Origin: UBA4416 sp963422675
GTDB taxonomy: Bacteria; Bacteroidota; Bacteroidia; B-17B0; Aurantibacillaceae
Assembly (NCBI GenBank): GCA_963422675.2
Contig: CAXVYS010000009.1
Span: forward strand, 248,001 to 312,000
Length of the DNA: 64,000 bases
Reading direction: 5' to 3'
Numbering within the stretch: position 1 is the stretch's first letter; each line of letters opens with the position of its first letter. The position numbers were made by a program, and so were the translations under genes. Below are positions 8,599-16,610 of this stretch, in pieces. Below the pieces are notes generated by a model. It was given only the letters and a program-made list of their open reading frames with translations. It made no database searches and was not told the DNA's origin.

Positions 8599-9357
8599 TT
8601 ATGGAACCGGATTAAAGGTTTCTTTAGGGAAATTATCTACGGCCTTAATATCGTAATATTCCTCTACCTGTTCAATTTTGCCATCGCTTTTAAAAGTTAC
8701 TTTGGTTTCTACATAGCCGTTACAGTGTTTCTGGTATTCATCAAACGTCATATCCATCATATGGCCGTCATCCATTTTTTCAATGATTCGTATTACCCGC
8801 CAGTTTTTTTTACTTACCCAAATCTGGTTTGAGGTAGTATCTCCGGGTTGCGCACCAATAATGTAAACCTTTTGTTTGTTCCATTTCTGATGGCTTATTA
8901 CTGTAGTATTGTAATGTTCTTTTTCCAACCGCCGGGTAATGTCATCCTGTTCTCTGTAATACATACCGCCGAGTAACAGGAGTAAGGTATTGGGATTATA
9001 AGCTGTTTTAACCAGTTTCGATTGTTTGTACCTGTAAGAACTGTCGTTTTTAAAGATTACAAAGTTACCGGATGTTTTATCTCCAAAATCAATACGGAAT
9101 TTATCAGGAAACTCAATGGCTTCATGCCACTCGGAAGTGCGCACTACACTGTCGTTTCGGTAATGTTTGTTTTTTTGAGAGAAGGTATAGGCTTTACAGG
9201 GTGCGGATTTATATTTTTCATTGAGGTAATTCAGCAGATCTTTCCCTGTATTAAAAGAGAGTTCGTGCGAATCTGTTTCTATGTCGATCCCAATAATTTG
9301 CGCATTCAACACCACTGAACCAAGCAACATAAAAATAAGGAAAATGTTTTTTTTCAT
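8599..9357 (-). CDS. Exported LolA-like outer-membrane lipoprotein carrier-fold protein
   Basis: The 252-aa protein has a signal peptide (about residues 1-19, ending LNAQ). The body is rich in beta strands and contains repeated patterns such as KFRIDFGDKTSGNFVIFKND, SNQIWVSKKNWRVIRI and TKVTFKSDGKIEQVE. The alternation of IDF, YRY and WVSKKxW-RVIR strands resembles the half-barrel of LolA/LolB-type proteins and of outer-membrane lipoprotein-sorting proteins. It could bind lipid or lipoprotein in the periplasm, but there is no catalytic motif and the call rests on pattern only. It is followed by the DUF3822-rsmD pair and preceded, 10 bp away, by the RNA methyltransferase gene. Confidence 0.5.
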   Translation of the reverse strand: MKKNIFLIFMLLGSVVLNAQIIGIDIETDSHELSFNTGKDLLNYLNEKYKSAPCKAYTFSQKNKHYRNDSVVRTSEWHEAIEFPDKFRIDFGDKTSGNFVIFKNDSSYRYKQSKLVKTAYNPNTLLLLLGGMYYREQDDITRRLEKEHYNTTVISHQKWNKQKVYIIGAQPGDTTSNQIWVSKKNWRVIRIIEKMDDGHMMDMTFDEYQKHCNGYVETKVTFKSDGKIEQVEEYYDIKAVDNFPKETFNPVP

Positions 9358-9367
9358 GGAGCAGATA

Positions 9368-10129
9368 TTAATAGTTTAACTGGCGGTGAAATTCGCTGCA
9401 AATAATCGCGCAGGCATTTGCCGCGTTTAACGATTCACTGCCATTGTGTTGTGCCGCAGGGATCGTGATAGGGTAGGTGAGCTGCGCCATCACAGGCTCT
9501 GAAATGCCATTGGCCTCATTCCCGATAATAATAATTCCTTTTTTAAGAGGGGTGGTATAGATTGTTTCGCCATTTAAAACGGCTCCATAAACAGGAATGT
9601 CCTTTATAAAAGGAAGCAGTTTATCAAAATCCAGGTGTACCACATTTACCCTTAAAGCAGCTCCCATACTCGATTGCAGGGTTTTGGGGTTATAAAGTTC
9701 GGTGGTGTTTTCAGAACAAATAATTTGTTTAATCCCAAACCAATCGGCTATCCGGATAATCGTTCCTAAATTTCCGGGATCCCGGATATCATCTAAAAAC
9801 AGGGTCATTCCGGTAGTTAAAAGTTCCCGGTTTAATGTAACTTTCGGTTGGTGAACTACGGCTAAAACCTGATTAGGAGAGCTTTGCAGACTTATTTTTT
9901 TTAAGTCATCCGCTGATATCTCTGTAAAAGGAATGGCTCTTTTTTCTAAAAAGGCGCCCTGTTGTTGGATATAAGCCTGAACCGCAAAAATTTCTTTTAC
10001 ATCAACAGAATTATCCTGTATAAATTCCGATACGGATTTTATACCTTCTACAATAAAAAGTCCCTGGCTATCCCTGTTTTTTTTTAAATGCAGGGCCTGA
10101 ATATATTTTATCTGGTTTTTACTAATCAT
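9368..10129 (-). CDS. SpoU/TrmH family RNA 2'-O-methyltransferase
   Basis: The protein is a SPOUT-class methyltransferase that methylates ribose in rRNA or tRNA. The substrate-binding N-domain (residues 1-95) is of the eL30 type and contains NRDSQGLFIVEGIKSV. The three SPOUT motifs are all present: DPGNLGTIIR (117-126, with the key Asn and Arg), IIGNEANGIS (201-210) and SESLNAANA (231-239). At 253 aa it is complete. It is divergent from the TamL-like gene with 43 bp between them, and close upstream of the LolA-like gene. Specificity (23S rRNA G2251, tRNA or other) cannot be set from sequence alone. Confidence 0.88.
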   Translation of the reverse strand: MISKNQIKYIQALHLKKNRDSQGLFIVEGIKSVSEFIQDNSVDVKEIFAVQAYIQQQGAFLEKRAIPFTEISADDLKKISLQSSPNQVLAVVHQPKVTLNRELLTTGMTLFLDDIRDPGNLGTIIRIADWFGIKQIICSENTTELYNPKTLQSSMGAALRVNVVHLDFDKLLPFIKDIPVYGAVLNGETIYTTPLKKGIIIIGNEANGISEPVMAQLTYPITIPAAQHNGSESLNAANACAIICSEFHRQLNY

Positions 10130-10172
10130 TTTTTAAAGCTAAATTAGTAGGCTATAAATGTAACCAAACTAG

Positions 10173-12710
10173 TTGAGCTTTAGGTCTAATATTAAAAGTA
10201 TTTTGCAAAACACATCACTTAAGTACCACCGCTACTTGGGAGTATGTATTTTACTTGCTATTATTACCTCCTGCAATGTAAATAAACATTTGAATGAAGG
10301 TGAATACCTGGTTCAAAAAAGTATTATAAAGGAAAACGGTACAGCCATTGATAATGCCGAACTCGAAGCTTTTATCCGGCAAAAACCCAATCGTAAGATC
10401 CTGAAGTTAGTGCGGTTTAATTTATGGCTATACAACCAGGTTGATCAAAAAAAAATGATCAAATACAAAGAAGAGCGGAACTTAAGATATGATCGCATTA
10501 ATGCTAAAAGAATTGAAAAAAACACCGAACGCAATGAAAAACGGATTGCGAAAGGGAAATCTGCGAAAGCCCCTAAACTAAAAAATAAGGAAAAATTAAC
10601 GTTTAGGGAGAGCGTATTGGAAGCCGGTGAACCCCCTGTTATCCTGGATACATTTCTCACAAATGTTACTGTTAACCAATTACAAAAATTTGTGTTTTCG
10701 AGAGGGTATTTTAACTCAACGGTTAAGGATAGCCTGGCTATTGATGAAAAAGCAAAGAGAGCTAAATCTTTTTATTTTATTTCAAAATCCACACCATATA
10801 TCATTAAAGGGATTAAATATAAAATAGAGGATCCTCTCATAGAGTATTTTATTTACAATGATACGTCCTCTTGTTTAATTAAGCGTAATAGTATTTACAA
10901 TGAAGATATTATGCAAAAGGAACGGGAACGAATTACAGAAAACCAATTAAATAACGGTTACTTTTATTTTGCTCCTGAGTACATCTATTACCTTGCAGAT
11001 ACAACACTTCCGGGGCATGATGTAAATATTACCATTGGTGTAAAAATGTTTTCTGAAGCTTACAGCTCTTCTATCGATTCATTGGTCTATAAAAATCACC
11101 CTCGCTTTTATATTCAAAATGTATATGTGATTCCCGAAACCGTTAAGGATTTTAGGGGGAAATCAAATGAAGTCTATATGAAGGACACGACGTCTTATCA
11201 TGAAATTAAAATCTTGCATAATAACCGTTTAAAATTCAGAAGAAAAGATCTGTTGAGGGATGTTACCCTGGCTCCCGGCCAGCTATATCAACAAAATAAG
11301 GCAGAGGAAACTTATAAGGGAATGTCATCCTTAAGGGTATTTAAAAGTGTGTTTATTCAATACCTCGTCAACCCTAATTTTCCTGATAAACTCGATTGCT
11401 ATATCGTTTGTCAGCCCTTGGTAAAGCAGGCCGTAACAGTGGAAACAGAAGGGACGAATACATCGGGTAACCTTGGAATTGCGGGGAGTATCGTGTTCCA
11501 AAATAAAAATACCTTCAGGGGAGCCGAATTAGTTGAGTTAAGGTTGAAAGGATCTATTACAGCACAAAAGCAGTTCAATACAGGCCAAACCACAACGATC
11601 AATAACGTTCAAAGTACCTTCAATACCATTCAATTCGGGCCGGAGTTAAGCATTTATTTTCCGAGAGCATTGTTCCCTTTCACCTTATTTTACTACAAAA
11701 AAGATGCAAATGAAAAACGTTATTTTACACAACCAAAAACTATTCTAAACCTTTCGCTCAATTACCAGTCAAGACCCGAATATTACAGAACAATCGCCAA
11801 TATTTCTTACGGATTTAAGTTTACAAACTCAAAAGGCCTGCTTACCTATGATGTGATTCCTTTAGAGGTGTATAGCGTAAAAGCCAAGCTATTTGGCAAT
11901 TTCAGAGAAAGTTTAAATACCTTGAATGATTTTTTTCTGTTGAATTCTTTTCAGGATCACATTACAACACTTTCTAAAGTATCTGCCACCTATAACAATC
12001 AAAACATTCCTAAAAAACGAAACCTGATGTACCTAAGGATGAGCTTAAGCTCTTCCGGAAATATTTTAAGAGGCTTGTACAGTGCTACAGGTCAGCCTAA
12101 AGACGCTCAGGGGAGATACCTGATTTTAAATACACCCTTTTCTCAATTTGTAAAATTGGATGCCGATTACCGTTTTTATTTTAAAGTAAGAAGCGAAAGT
12201 AAGCTGGTGTATCGTTTGGCGGGGGGCATTGGTAAACCCCTCGATAATTTATCTGTTTTACCTTATGAGCAAAGTTTTTTTAGTGGAGGACCCAATGGCA
12301 TCAGAGCCTGGAGAGCCCGCACCCTGGGGCCTGGCGGATATAGCCAGCCCGATTCGGTTACCAACCGATATGATAAGATTGGGAATATACAGTTGGAAAG
12401 TAATATTGAATATCGCTTTCACATTTTTAAATCATTTTACGGAGCCTGGTTCATTGATGCCGGAAATATCTGGCTAACCTATGATGACCCCTATAAACCG
12501 AACGGCAAATTTACAGTGTCTAATTTTTATAAAGAGATTGCTATTGGATCAGGGTTTGGGATACGTTATGACTTTAGCTTTTTTGTACTGCGATTGGATG
12601 CCGCCGTTAAAATACGGGATCCTAAATATGCAGAAAAAAACCGTTGGACATTTGATAAGATGCCTCTTAAATCAGCTGTTTTAAACTTTGGCATCGGTTA
12701 TCCTTTCTAA
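10173..12710 (+). CDS. TamL-like outer-membrane assembly lipoprotein (Omp85/BamA superfamily barrel)
   Basis: At 845 aa, this fits the Bacteroidota lipoprotein relative of TamA/BamA. A signal peptide ends in a lipobox with Cys at about residue 34 (AIITSC, then NVNKHL). The N-terminal half has POTRA-like alpha/beta segments. The C-terminal half (about 430-845) is a beta-barrel rich in alternating aromatic strands, with FFSGGPNGIRAWRARTLGPG at about 695-715, the Omp85 lid-loop motif (here IRAW instead of VRGF). No ATG lies before the lipobox; TTG at 10173 is used here and TTG at 10203 is possible. Its partner could be an AsmA/TamB-type protein, and an AsmA-like gene exists at 61051, but they are not linked. 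Confidence 0.85.
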   Translation: MSFRSNIKSILQNTSLKYHRYLGVCILLAIITSCNVNKHLNEGEYLVQKSIIKENGTAIDNAELEAFIRQKPNRKILKLVRFNLWLYNQVDQKKMIKYKEERNLRYDRINAKRIEKNTERNEKRIAKGKSAKAPKLKNKEKLTFRESVLEAGEPPVILDTFLTNVTVNQLQKFVFSRGYFNSTVKDSLAIDEKAKRAKSFYFISKSTPYIIKGIKYKIEDPLIEYFIYNDTSSCLIKRNSIYNEDIMQKERERITENQLNNGYFYFAPEYIYYLADTTLPGHDVNITIGVKMFSEAYSSSIDSLVYKNHPRFYIQNVYVIPETVKDFRGKSNEVYMKDTTSYHEIKILHNNRLKFRRKDLLRDVTLAPGQLYQQNKAEETYKGMSSLRVFKSVFIQYLVNPNFPDKLDCYIVCQPLVKQAVTVETEGTNTSGNLGIAGSIVFQNKNTFRGAELVELRLKGSITAQKQFNTGQTTTINNVQSTFNTIQFGPELSIYFPRALFPFTLFYYKKDANEKRYFTQPKTILNLSLNYQSRPEYYRTIANISYGFKFTNSKGLLTYDVIPLEVYSVKAKLFGNFRESLNTLNDFFLLNSFQDHITTLSKVSATYNNQNIPKKRNLMYLRMSLSSSGNILRGLYSATGQPKDAQGRYLILNTPFSQFVKLDADYRFYFKVRSESKLVYRLAGGIGKPLDNLSVLPYEQSFFSGGPNGIRAWRARTLGPGGYSQPDSVTNRYDKIGNIQLESNIEYRFHIFKSFYGAWFIDAGNIWLTYDDPYKPNGKFTVSNFYKEIAIGSGFGIRYDFSFFVLRLDAAVKIRDPKYAEKNRWTFDKMPLKSAVLNFGIGYPF

Positions 12711-12776
12711 TCAAAAAGAGTATTTCTATTTTTTTTCTTTAAATAAAAACATTCACCTGTAACTTTCGGGCATGCA

Positions 12777-12803
12777 TAACTGTTCTATAGATAGTAACAG
12801 TTA
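12777..12803. repeat. Perfect 8-bp inverted repeat TAACTGTT/AACAGTTA
   Basis: The arms lie at 12777-12784 and 12796-12803 with an 11-bp spacer, 67 bp after the TamL-like stop. No T-run follows on either strand, so it does not look like an intrinsic terminator. It could be a dimeric regulator site or an RNA hairpin. Confidence 0.4.
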
Positions 12804-12993
12804 CTCAGATAATTTAAAGAGGGGCATTAACATTTTATATTGAATACAAAAGAATATAACACAATCCTTAATGTTTTTACCGTTGTTTTCATGGTTTTAG
12901 GTTTGGTTAGGATTTAGCTTTTAGTATTCCCATCCGCCGGTATATGGCATCCATGCCGGTAGGTATTATACCGTAAAACCCTGATTTTTTTAT

Positions 12994-13001
12994 TATCTTT
13001 G
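12994..13001 (+). promoter_or_regulatory. -7 box (TATCTTTG) for prfC
   Basis: Exact TAnnTTTG match 20 bp before the prfC ATG, which would give a leader of about 15 nt. I found no TTTG at the -33 position. Confidence 0.45.
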
Positions 13002-13021
13002 CGTCCTTAATTTCACAATGA

Positions 13022-14605
13022 ATGAGCTTTATAGAAGAATTAAATAAACGTAAAACATTTGCCATCATCGCCCATCCCGATGCCGGTAAAACCACCCTTA
13101 CAGAAAAACTATTATTATTCGGAGGGGCTATTCAAACAGCCGGCGCCGTAAAATCCAATAAAATAAAAAAAGCCACTACTTCCGATTTCATGGAAATTGA
13201 AAAGCAACGTGGTATTTCTGTGTCTACTTCCGTAATGGCCTTTGATTACAGGGACTTTAAAGTAAATATTTTAGATACTCCCGGTCACGAAGATTTTGCC
13301 GAAGATACCTACCGCACCTTATCCGCCGTGGATAGTGTTATTATGGTGATTGATTGTGTGAAAGGCGTGGAACCACAAACCCGTAAATTGCTCGAAGTTT
13401 GCCGTATGCGTAACACACCGGTGATTGTATTCGTTAATAAAATGGATAGGGAAGGCCAAAATCCTTTTGATCTGTTGGATGAAATTGAAAAAGAATTGAA
13501 AATAAAAGTACGCCCTTTAACCTGGCCAATTGGTATTGGTAAATCCTTTAAAGGCGTATATAATTTATATGAGAAAAAATTATCCTTATTTCAGGGTGAT
13601 AGTAAAACAACCGTTGAAGAAAACATAGAGCTCAGTAGCTTAAACGATGGGGAAGTTGAAAAACACATCAGTCAGGATTTTGCAGATCAGCTCAGAGCCG
13701 ATGTTGAATTACTGGATGGTGTATACGATGAATTTGACAAACAAAAATACCTGGAGGCTAATTTAAGTCCTGTGTTTTTTGGAAGCGCCGTAAATAATTT
13801 CGGGATAAAGGAATTGCTCGATTGTTTTGTAGAAATAGCTCCCACGCCACAGGGCAGAGATACTGATACTGCCGGAGAAATTGAGCCGGATGCTGCTAAA
13901 TTCAGCGGGTTTGTATTTAAGATCCATGCGAATTTAGATCCCAAACACCGCGATCGTATTGCGTTTTTAAGAATTGTTTCCGGTAAGTTTGAGCGGAACA
14001 AATATTATTACAACGTTCGTGAAGGAAAAGATATGCGTTTCAGCAATCCAACGGCTTTTATGGCGCAACAAAAATCGGTGATTGATGAATCGTTTCCCGG
14101 TGATGTCATTGGGTTGTATGATGCAGGAAATTTTAAAATAGGCGATACCTTAACCGAAGGTGCCAAGTTCAATTTTAAAGGGATACCAAGCTTTTCACCG
14201 GAGTTGTTTAAATATGTAACAAATCTCGACCCGATGAAAACCAAACAATTGCAAAAAGGGTTGGAGCAATTAACAGATGAAGGTGTAGCACAATTATTTA
14301 CTAAAAAAGCAGATGGTCGTAAGGTAGTTGGTACTGTTGGAGCCTTACAGTTCGAAGTAATACAACACCGTTTAAAGAGTGAGTACAATGCGTCCTGTGG
14401 GTATGATTCAATCAATTTATATAAAGCTCTTTGGATAGAATGTAATGACAAGAAAAAACTGGATGAATTTTTAATTGATAAATCAAACCACATTGCTTAC
14501 GATAAAGAAAATCGTTTGGTGTTTTTGGCGGAATCTGCGTGGTTATTACAAATGGCACAAGATAAGTTTCCTGATATTAAATTCCATTTAAAAAGTGAGT
14601 TTTAG
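13022..14605 (+). CDS. prfC: Peptide chain release factor 3
   Basis: RF3 is the translational GTPase that recycles RF1/RF2 from the ribosome after peptide release. The 527-aa protein has G1 AHPDAGKTT at 17-25, switch II DTPGHEDF, and G4 NKMDR. The domain II/III region follows the RF3 pattern, with the GxTLTEG-like GDTLTEGAKFNFKGIPSF and FEVIQHRLKSEYN. Length and order agree with RF3 rather than EF-G, which is about 700 aa. Translation starts at ATG 13022; an overlapping ATG at 13018 is out of frame. It is followed 13 bp later by a small STAS-like gene on the same strand. Confidence 0.95.
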   Translation: MSFIEELNKRKTFAIIAHPDAGKTTLTEKLLLFGGAIQTAGAVKSNKIKKATTSDFMEIEKQRGISVSTSVMAFDYRDFKVNILDTPGHEDFAEDTYRTLSAVDSVIMVIDCVKGVEPQTRKLLEVCRMRNTPVIVFVNKMDREGQNPFDLLDEIEKELKIKVRPLTWPIGIGKSFKGVYNLYEKKLSLFQGDSKTTVEENIELSSLNDGEVEKHISQDFADQLRADVELLDGVYDEFDKQKYLEANLSPVFFGSAVNNFGIKELLDCFVEIAPTPQGRDTDTAGEIEPDAAKFSGFVFKIHANLDPKHRDRIAFLRIVSGKFERNKYYYNVREGKDMRFSNPTAFMAQQKSVIDESFPGDVIGLYDAGNFKIGDTLTEGAKFNFKGIPSFSPELFKYVTNLDPMKTKQLQKGLEQLTDEGVAQLFTKKADGRKVVGTVGALQFEVIQHRLKSEYNASCGYDSINLYKALWIECNDKKKLDEFLIDKSNHIAYDKENRLVFLAESAWLLQMAQDKFPDIKFHLKSEF

Positions 14606-14618
14606 AGTATAGTTCACG

Positions 14619-15032
14619 ATGCTTCATTTAAAAACGGATAATGCACTTCTTTCTTATTCTGATGATATTTTATTGATAAGAGTTGATGAAGATGTACACC
14701 TTGAAATTAAAGAGATGGATCGGATGTTGAGAGAGGAAGTTGAATTTACAAACTATAGAAAACATTTTGCAATAATAGATGCCAGATCCAATTTTACTAG
14801 CTCTGAAGAGGTCAGGAAGTTTTATGCAGAACATGAATTATCAAAATACCGGTATGCTGATGCTATCATTGTAGATTCGCTGTCGGTAAGATTAGTAGTA
14901 AATTTTTACATTTCTTTTAATAAACCTCTTGTACCCACAAAAACTTTTAACACCATGGAAGACGCTTATAAATGGATTGAAGACATGAAAGAAAAATTAA
15001 ACAGTTCTGTGAAAAACAATACGTCACTTTAA
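14619..15032 (+). CDS. Small STAS/SpoIIAA-like protein of unknown function
   Basis: This 137-aa soluble protein has no signal or membrane segment. The order of elements is strand (YSDDILLIRVDED), helix (MDRMLREEVE), strand (HFAIIDARSN), helix (SEEVRKFYAEHELS), strand (ADAIIVDS), helix (LSVRLVVNFYISF), strand and a final helix (MEDAYKWIEDMKEKL). This alternation fits the STAS/SEC14-like fold of SpoIIAA-type proteins known in Bacteroidota. I recognise the pattern but not a function. It sits 13 bp after prfC and 9 bp before a hexapeptide-repeat gene, so the three may be cotranscribed. Confidence 0.5.
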   Translation: MLHLKTDNALLSYSDDILLIRVDEDVHLEIKEMDRMLREEVEFTNYRKHFAIIDARSNFTSSEEVRKFYAEHELSKYRYADAIIVDSLSVRLVVNFYISFNKPLVPTKTFNTMEDAYKWIEDMKEKLNSSVKNNTSL

Positions 15033-15041
15033 TTTAAACCT

Positions 15042-15653
15042 ATGGCAAATATTTTCGAATTCAATGGCTATAAGCCCGTAATAGATAAAACAGCCTTTAT
15101 ACACCCCAATGCAACAGTTACCGGTAACGTTATTATTGGGAAGAATGTATACATTGGTCCAGGTGCTGCTATTCGTGGCGATTGGGGGCAAATTATTATT
15201 GAAGACGGATGTAACGTTCAGGAAAACTGCACGGTGCATATGTTTCCCGGCACTACCGTTTTATTAAAAGAAGCCGCTCATATCGGACATGGCGCCATTA
15301 TACATGGCGGAACCATTGGTAAAAATGTATTGGTAGGGATGAATGCTGTAGTGATGGATAATTGCGTTATTGGCGATAACTGCATTATTGGGGCGTTATG
15401 TTTTGTACCTGCAGATACCGTTATTGAAGAACGAAAAGTAGTGGTTGGAAATCCTGCAAAAGTTGTAAAAGAAGTAAGCGATGAAATGATTGCCTGGAAA
15501 ACAAAGGGGACAGCCTTATACCAACAGTTACCCGCAGACTGTTATGCTTCCTTAAAGCCCTGTGAACCTTTACGAAGAATGCCTGCTTATAGGCCAACCC
15601 AACAAAATGAATACAAAACCTGGAACGAAGAAAAACCTAAATCAGGTAAATAA
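15042..15653 (+). CDS. Hexapeptide-repeat protein, PaaY / gamma-carbonic anhydrase-like
   Basis: The 203-aa protein is a left-handed beta-helix trimer type. Isoleucine/valine-rich hexapeptide turns run from about residue 13 to 130, for example VTGNVIIGKNVYIGPGAAIRGDWG and VLVGMNAVVMDNCVIGDNCIIGA. Three candidate zinc histidines are present in CTVHMF, AAHIGHGAI and IIHGG. The C-terminal helical tail with VVGNPAKVVKEVSDEM and LRRMPAYRPTQ is typical of PaaY, a thioesterase/carbonic anhydrase-like protein of phenylacetate catabolism. No other paa gene is nearby, so a general gamma-carbonic anhydrase-like role is equally possible. Confidence 0.8.
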   Translation: MANIFEFNGYKPVIDKTAFIHPNATVTGNVIIGKNVYIGPGAAIRGDWGQIIIEDGCNVQENCTVHMFPGTTVLLKEAAHIGHGAIIHGGTIGKNVLVGMNAVVMDNCVIGDNCIIGALCFVPADTVIEERKVVVGNPAKVVKEVSDEMIAWKTKGTALYQQLPADCYASLKPCEPLRRMPAYRPTQQNEYKTWNEEKPKSGK

Positions 15654-15661
15654 ATCTCAAA

Positions 15662-15711
15662 TTTTTTCGTTTCTTTTTCATCAAGGAAAAAGAAAAGAGG
15701 AAACAAAAAAA
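15662..15711. terminator. Possible bidirectional terminator between convergent genes
   Basis: A T-rich arm (TTTTTTCGTTTCTTTTTC) and an A-rich arm (GAAAAAGAAAAGAGGAAAC) form an imperfect inverted repeat between the stop of the hexapeptide gene and the stop of the DUF6089 gene. The arms are almost GC-free, so strength as a terminator is uncertain. Confidence 0.35.
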
Positions 15712-15742
15712 ATTGAATTAAAATATTCTAAATAATATAATT

Positions 15743-16555
15743 TTAATAAGAATAACAAGGGGGAGGCTTAATGTTTAATTTAACAGAAAGCGTTACCCCA
15801 AAAAAGATGTACCAGTCTTTTGTTCTTGGATTACCACGTTGTTCATTCACATTACTTCCTGCATTTTTTGATCTGTCGGATAATTTTTGACTCAATTCCG
15901 AAGTATATGGTTTTATGGTAGGATCAGGATAGGTACCGCTCACATCATCCAGGTAATCAGTAAATGTTTTACGTGGGCCCCATTCAAAACCAATTCCAAC
16001 CTGTTTGGATACATTCATCTTTAAGCCAATCCCAAAAGGAATCGACATTTGAGTTAATTTATAGCGTTTGTCTTCACCCTCTGTTCTTAAAGGTTGAAGA
16101 TCTACCCATTGATTGTTAACCTGTGCCTGTGGCCTGAATGTAAACACATCAATTCCTAAAAATAAATACGTGGTAAATTTATATTTATCGTTACTGATCC
16201 TGTATTCCAGAAAATTAAATTCAGCAATCAGGTTAAGCTCTGTAATTCTTGATTTAAAGTTTAAGTTTCTTTGTAGTTGGTCTTCATCACTGCTTTGCGA
16301 GTCATCGGCCATAATGGTTCCAAAATTAACTCCACCTCTGAAAGCATAACGGTAGTTAGGGGTATATCTGTAAAAGATACCGCCGGCAGGTTGAACCGAA
16401 TTAAAATGTTTTCTTGGATTGAGGTCGCCGATATAATATGATCCACCAATTAAAATTCCCACCTCATGTTGCTTGAAAGTACGTTTCCCTGCTTGTGAAT
16501 AGGCCATGTTGGTAACAAGGAGCAGGGCAGTAAGTATGCTGAAAATGAATTTCAT
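15743..16555 (-). CDS. DUF6089 outer-membrane beta-barrel protein
   Basis: This 270-aa protein has a signal peptide ending near AYSQ and a body of alternating aromatic strands, e.g. HEVGILIGGSYYIGDLNP, YRYAFRGGVNFGTI and GIGFEWGPRKTFTDYLDD. It ends in a strand with a C-terminal aromatic. This agrees with the DUF6089 family of small Bacteroidota outer-membrane barrels. I chose ATG 16555 rather than the longer TTG at 16576 because that TTG lies inside the -7 box of a well-formed promoter (16574-16605). The function is unknown; homologues are usually annotated only as barrel proteins. Confidence 0.8.
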   Translation of the reverse strand: MKFIFSILTALLLVTNMAYSQAGKRTFKQHEVGILIGGSYYIGDLNPRKHFNSVQPAGGIFYRYTPNYRYAFRGGVNFGTIMADDSQSSDEDQLQRNLNFKSRITELNLIAEFNFLEYRISNDKYKFTTYLFLGIDVFTFRPQAQVNNQWVDLQPLRTEGEDKRYKLTQMSIPFGIGLKMNVSKQVGIGFEWGPRKTFTDYLDDVSGTYPDPTIKPYTSELSQKLSDRSKNAGSNVNEQRGNPRTKDWYIFFGVTLSVKLNIKPPPCYSY

Positions 16556-16573
16556 GGAAATATTAAAACGTAA

Positions 16574-16605
16574 CAAATTTAAAATTAGTATGTTATTACT
16601 GCAAA
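16574..16605 (-). promoter_or_regulatory. Promoter of the DUF6089 gene, -33 TTTG and -7 TAAATTTG
   Basis: On the minus strand TTTG (16605-16602) and TAAATTTG (16581-16574) are separated by exactly 20 bp, the preferred spacing of the Bacteroidota primary sigma factor. The ATG lies 19 bp downstream. This is one of the two best promoters in the window. Confidence 0.7.
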
Positions 16606-16610
16606 AAGCG

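Larger units (their letters stand above)
12711..13021. other. Intergenic region of 311 bp between the TamL-like gene and prfC
   Basis: No credible coding frame is present on either strand. It contains the inverted repeat at 12777-12803, an AT-rich stretch, a short GGCATCCATGCC palindrome near 12936 and the prfC -7 box at 12994-13001. I saw no clear terminator after the TamL-like gene. Confidence 0.6.

Noticed and set aside
12936..12947. Short palindrome GGCATCCATGCC near prfC
   Set aside because: Five-base arms with a two-base loop are too short to separate from chance.
12907..13095. Minus-strand 62-codon frame across the start of prfC
   Set aside because: It runs over the prfC start region and its promoter; no supporting homology or conserved composition.
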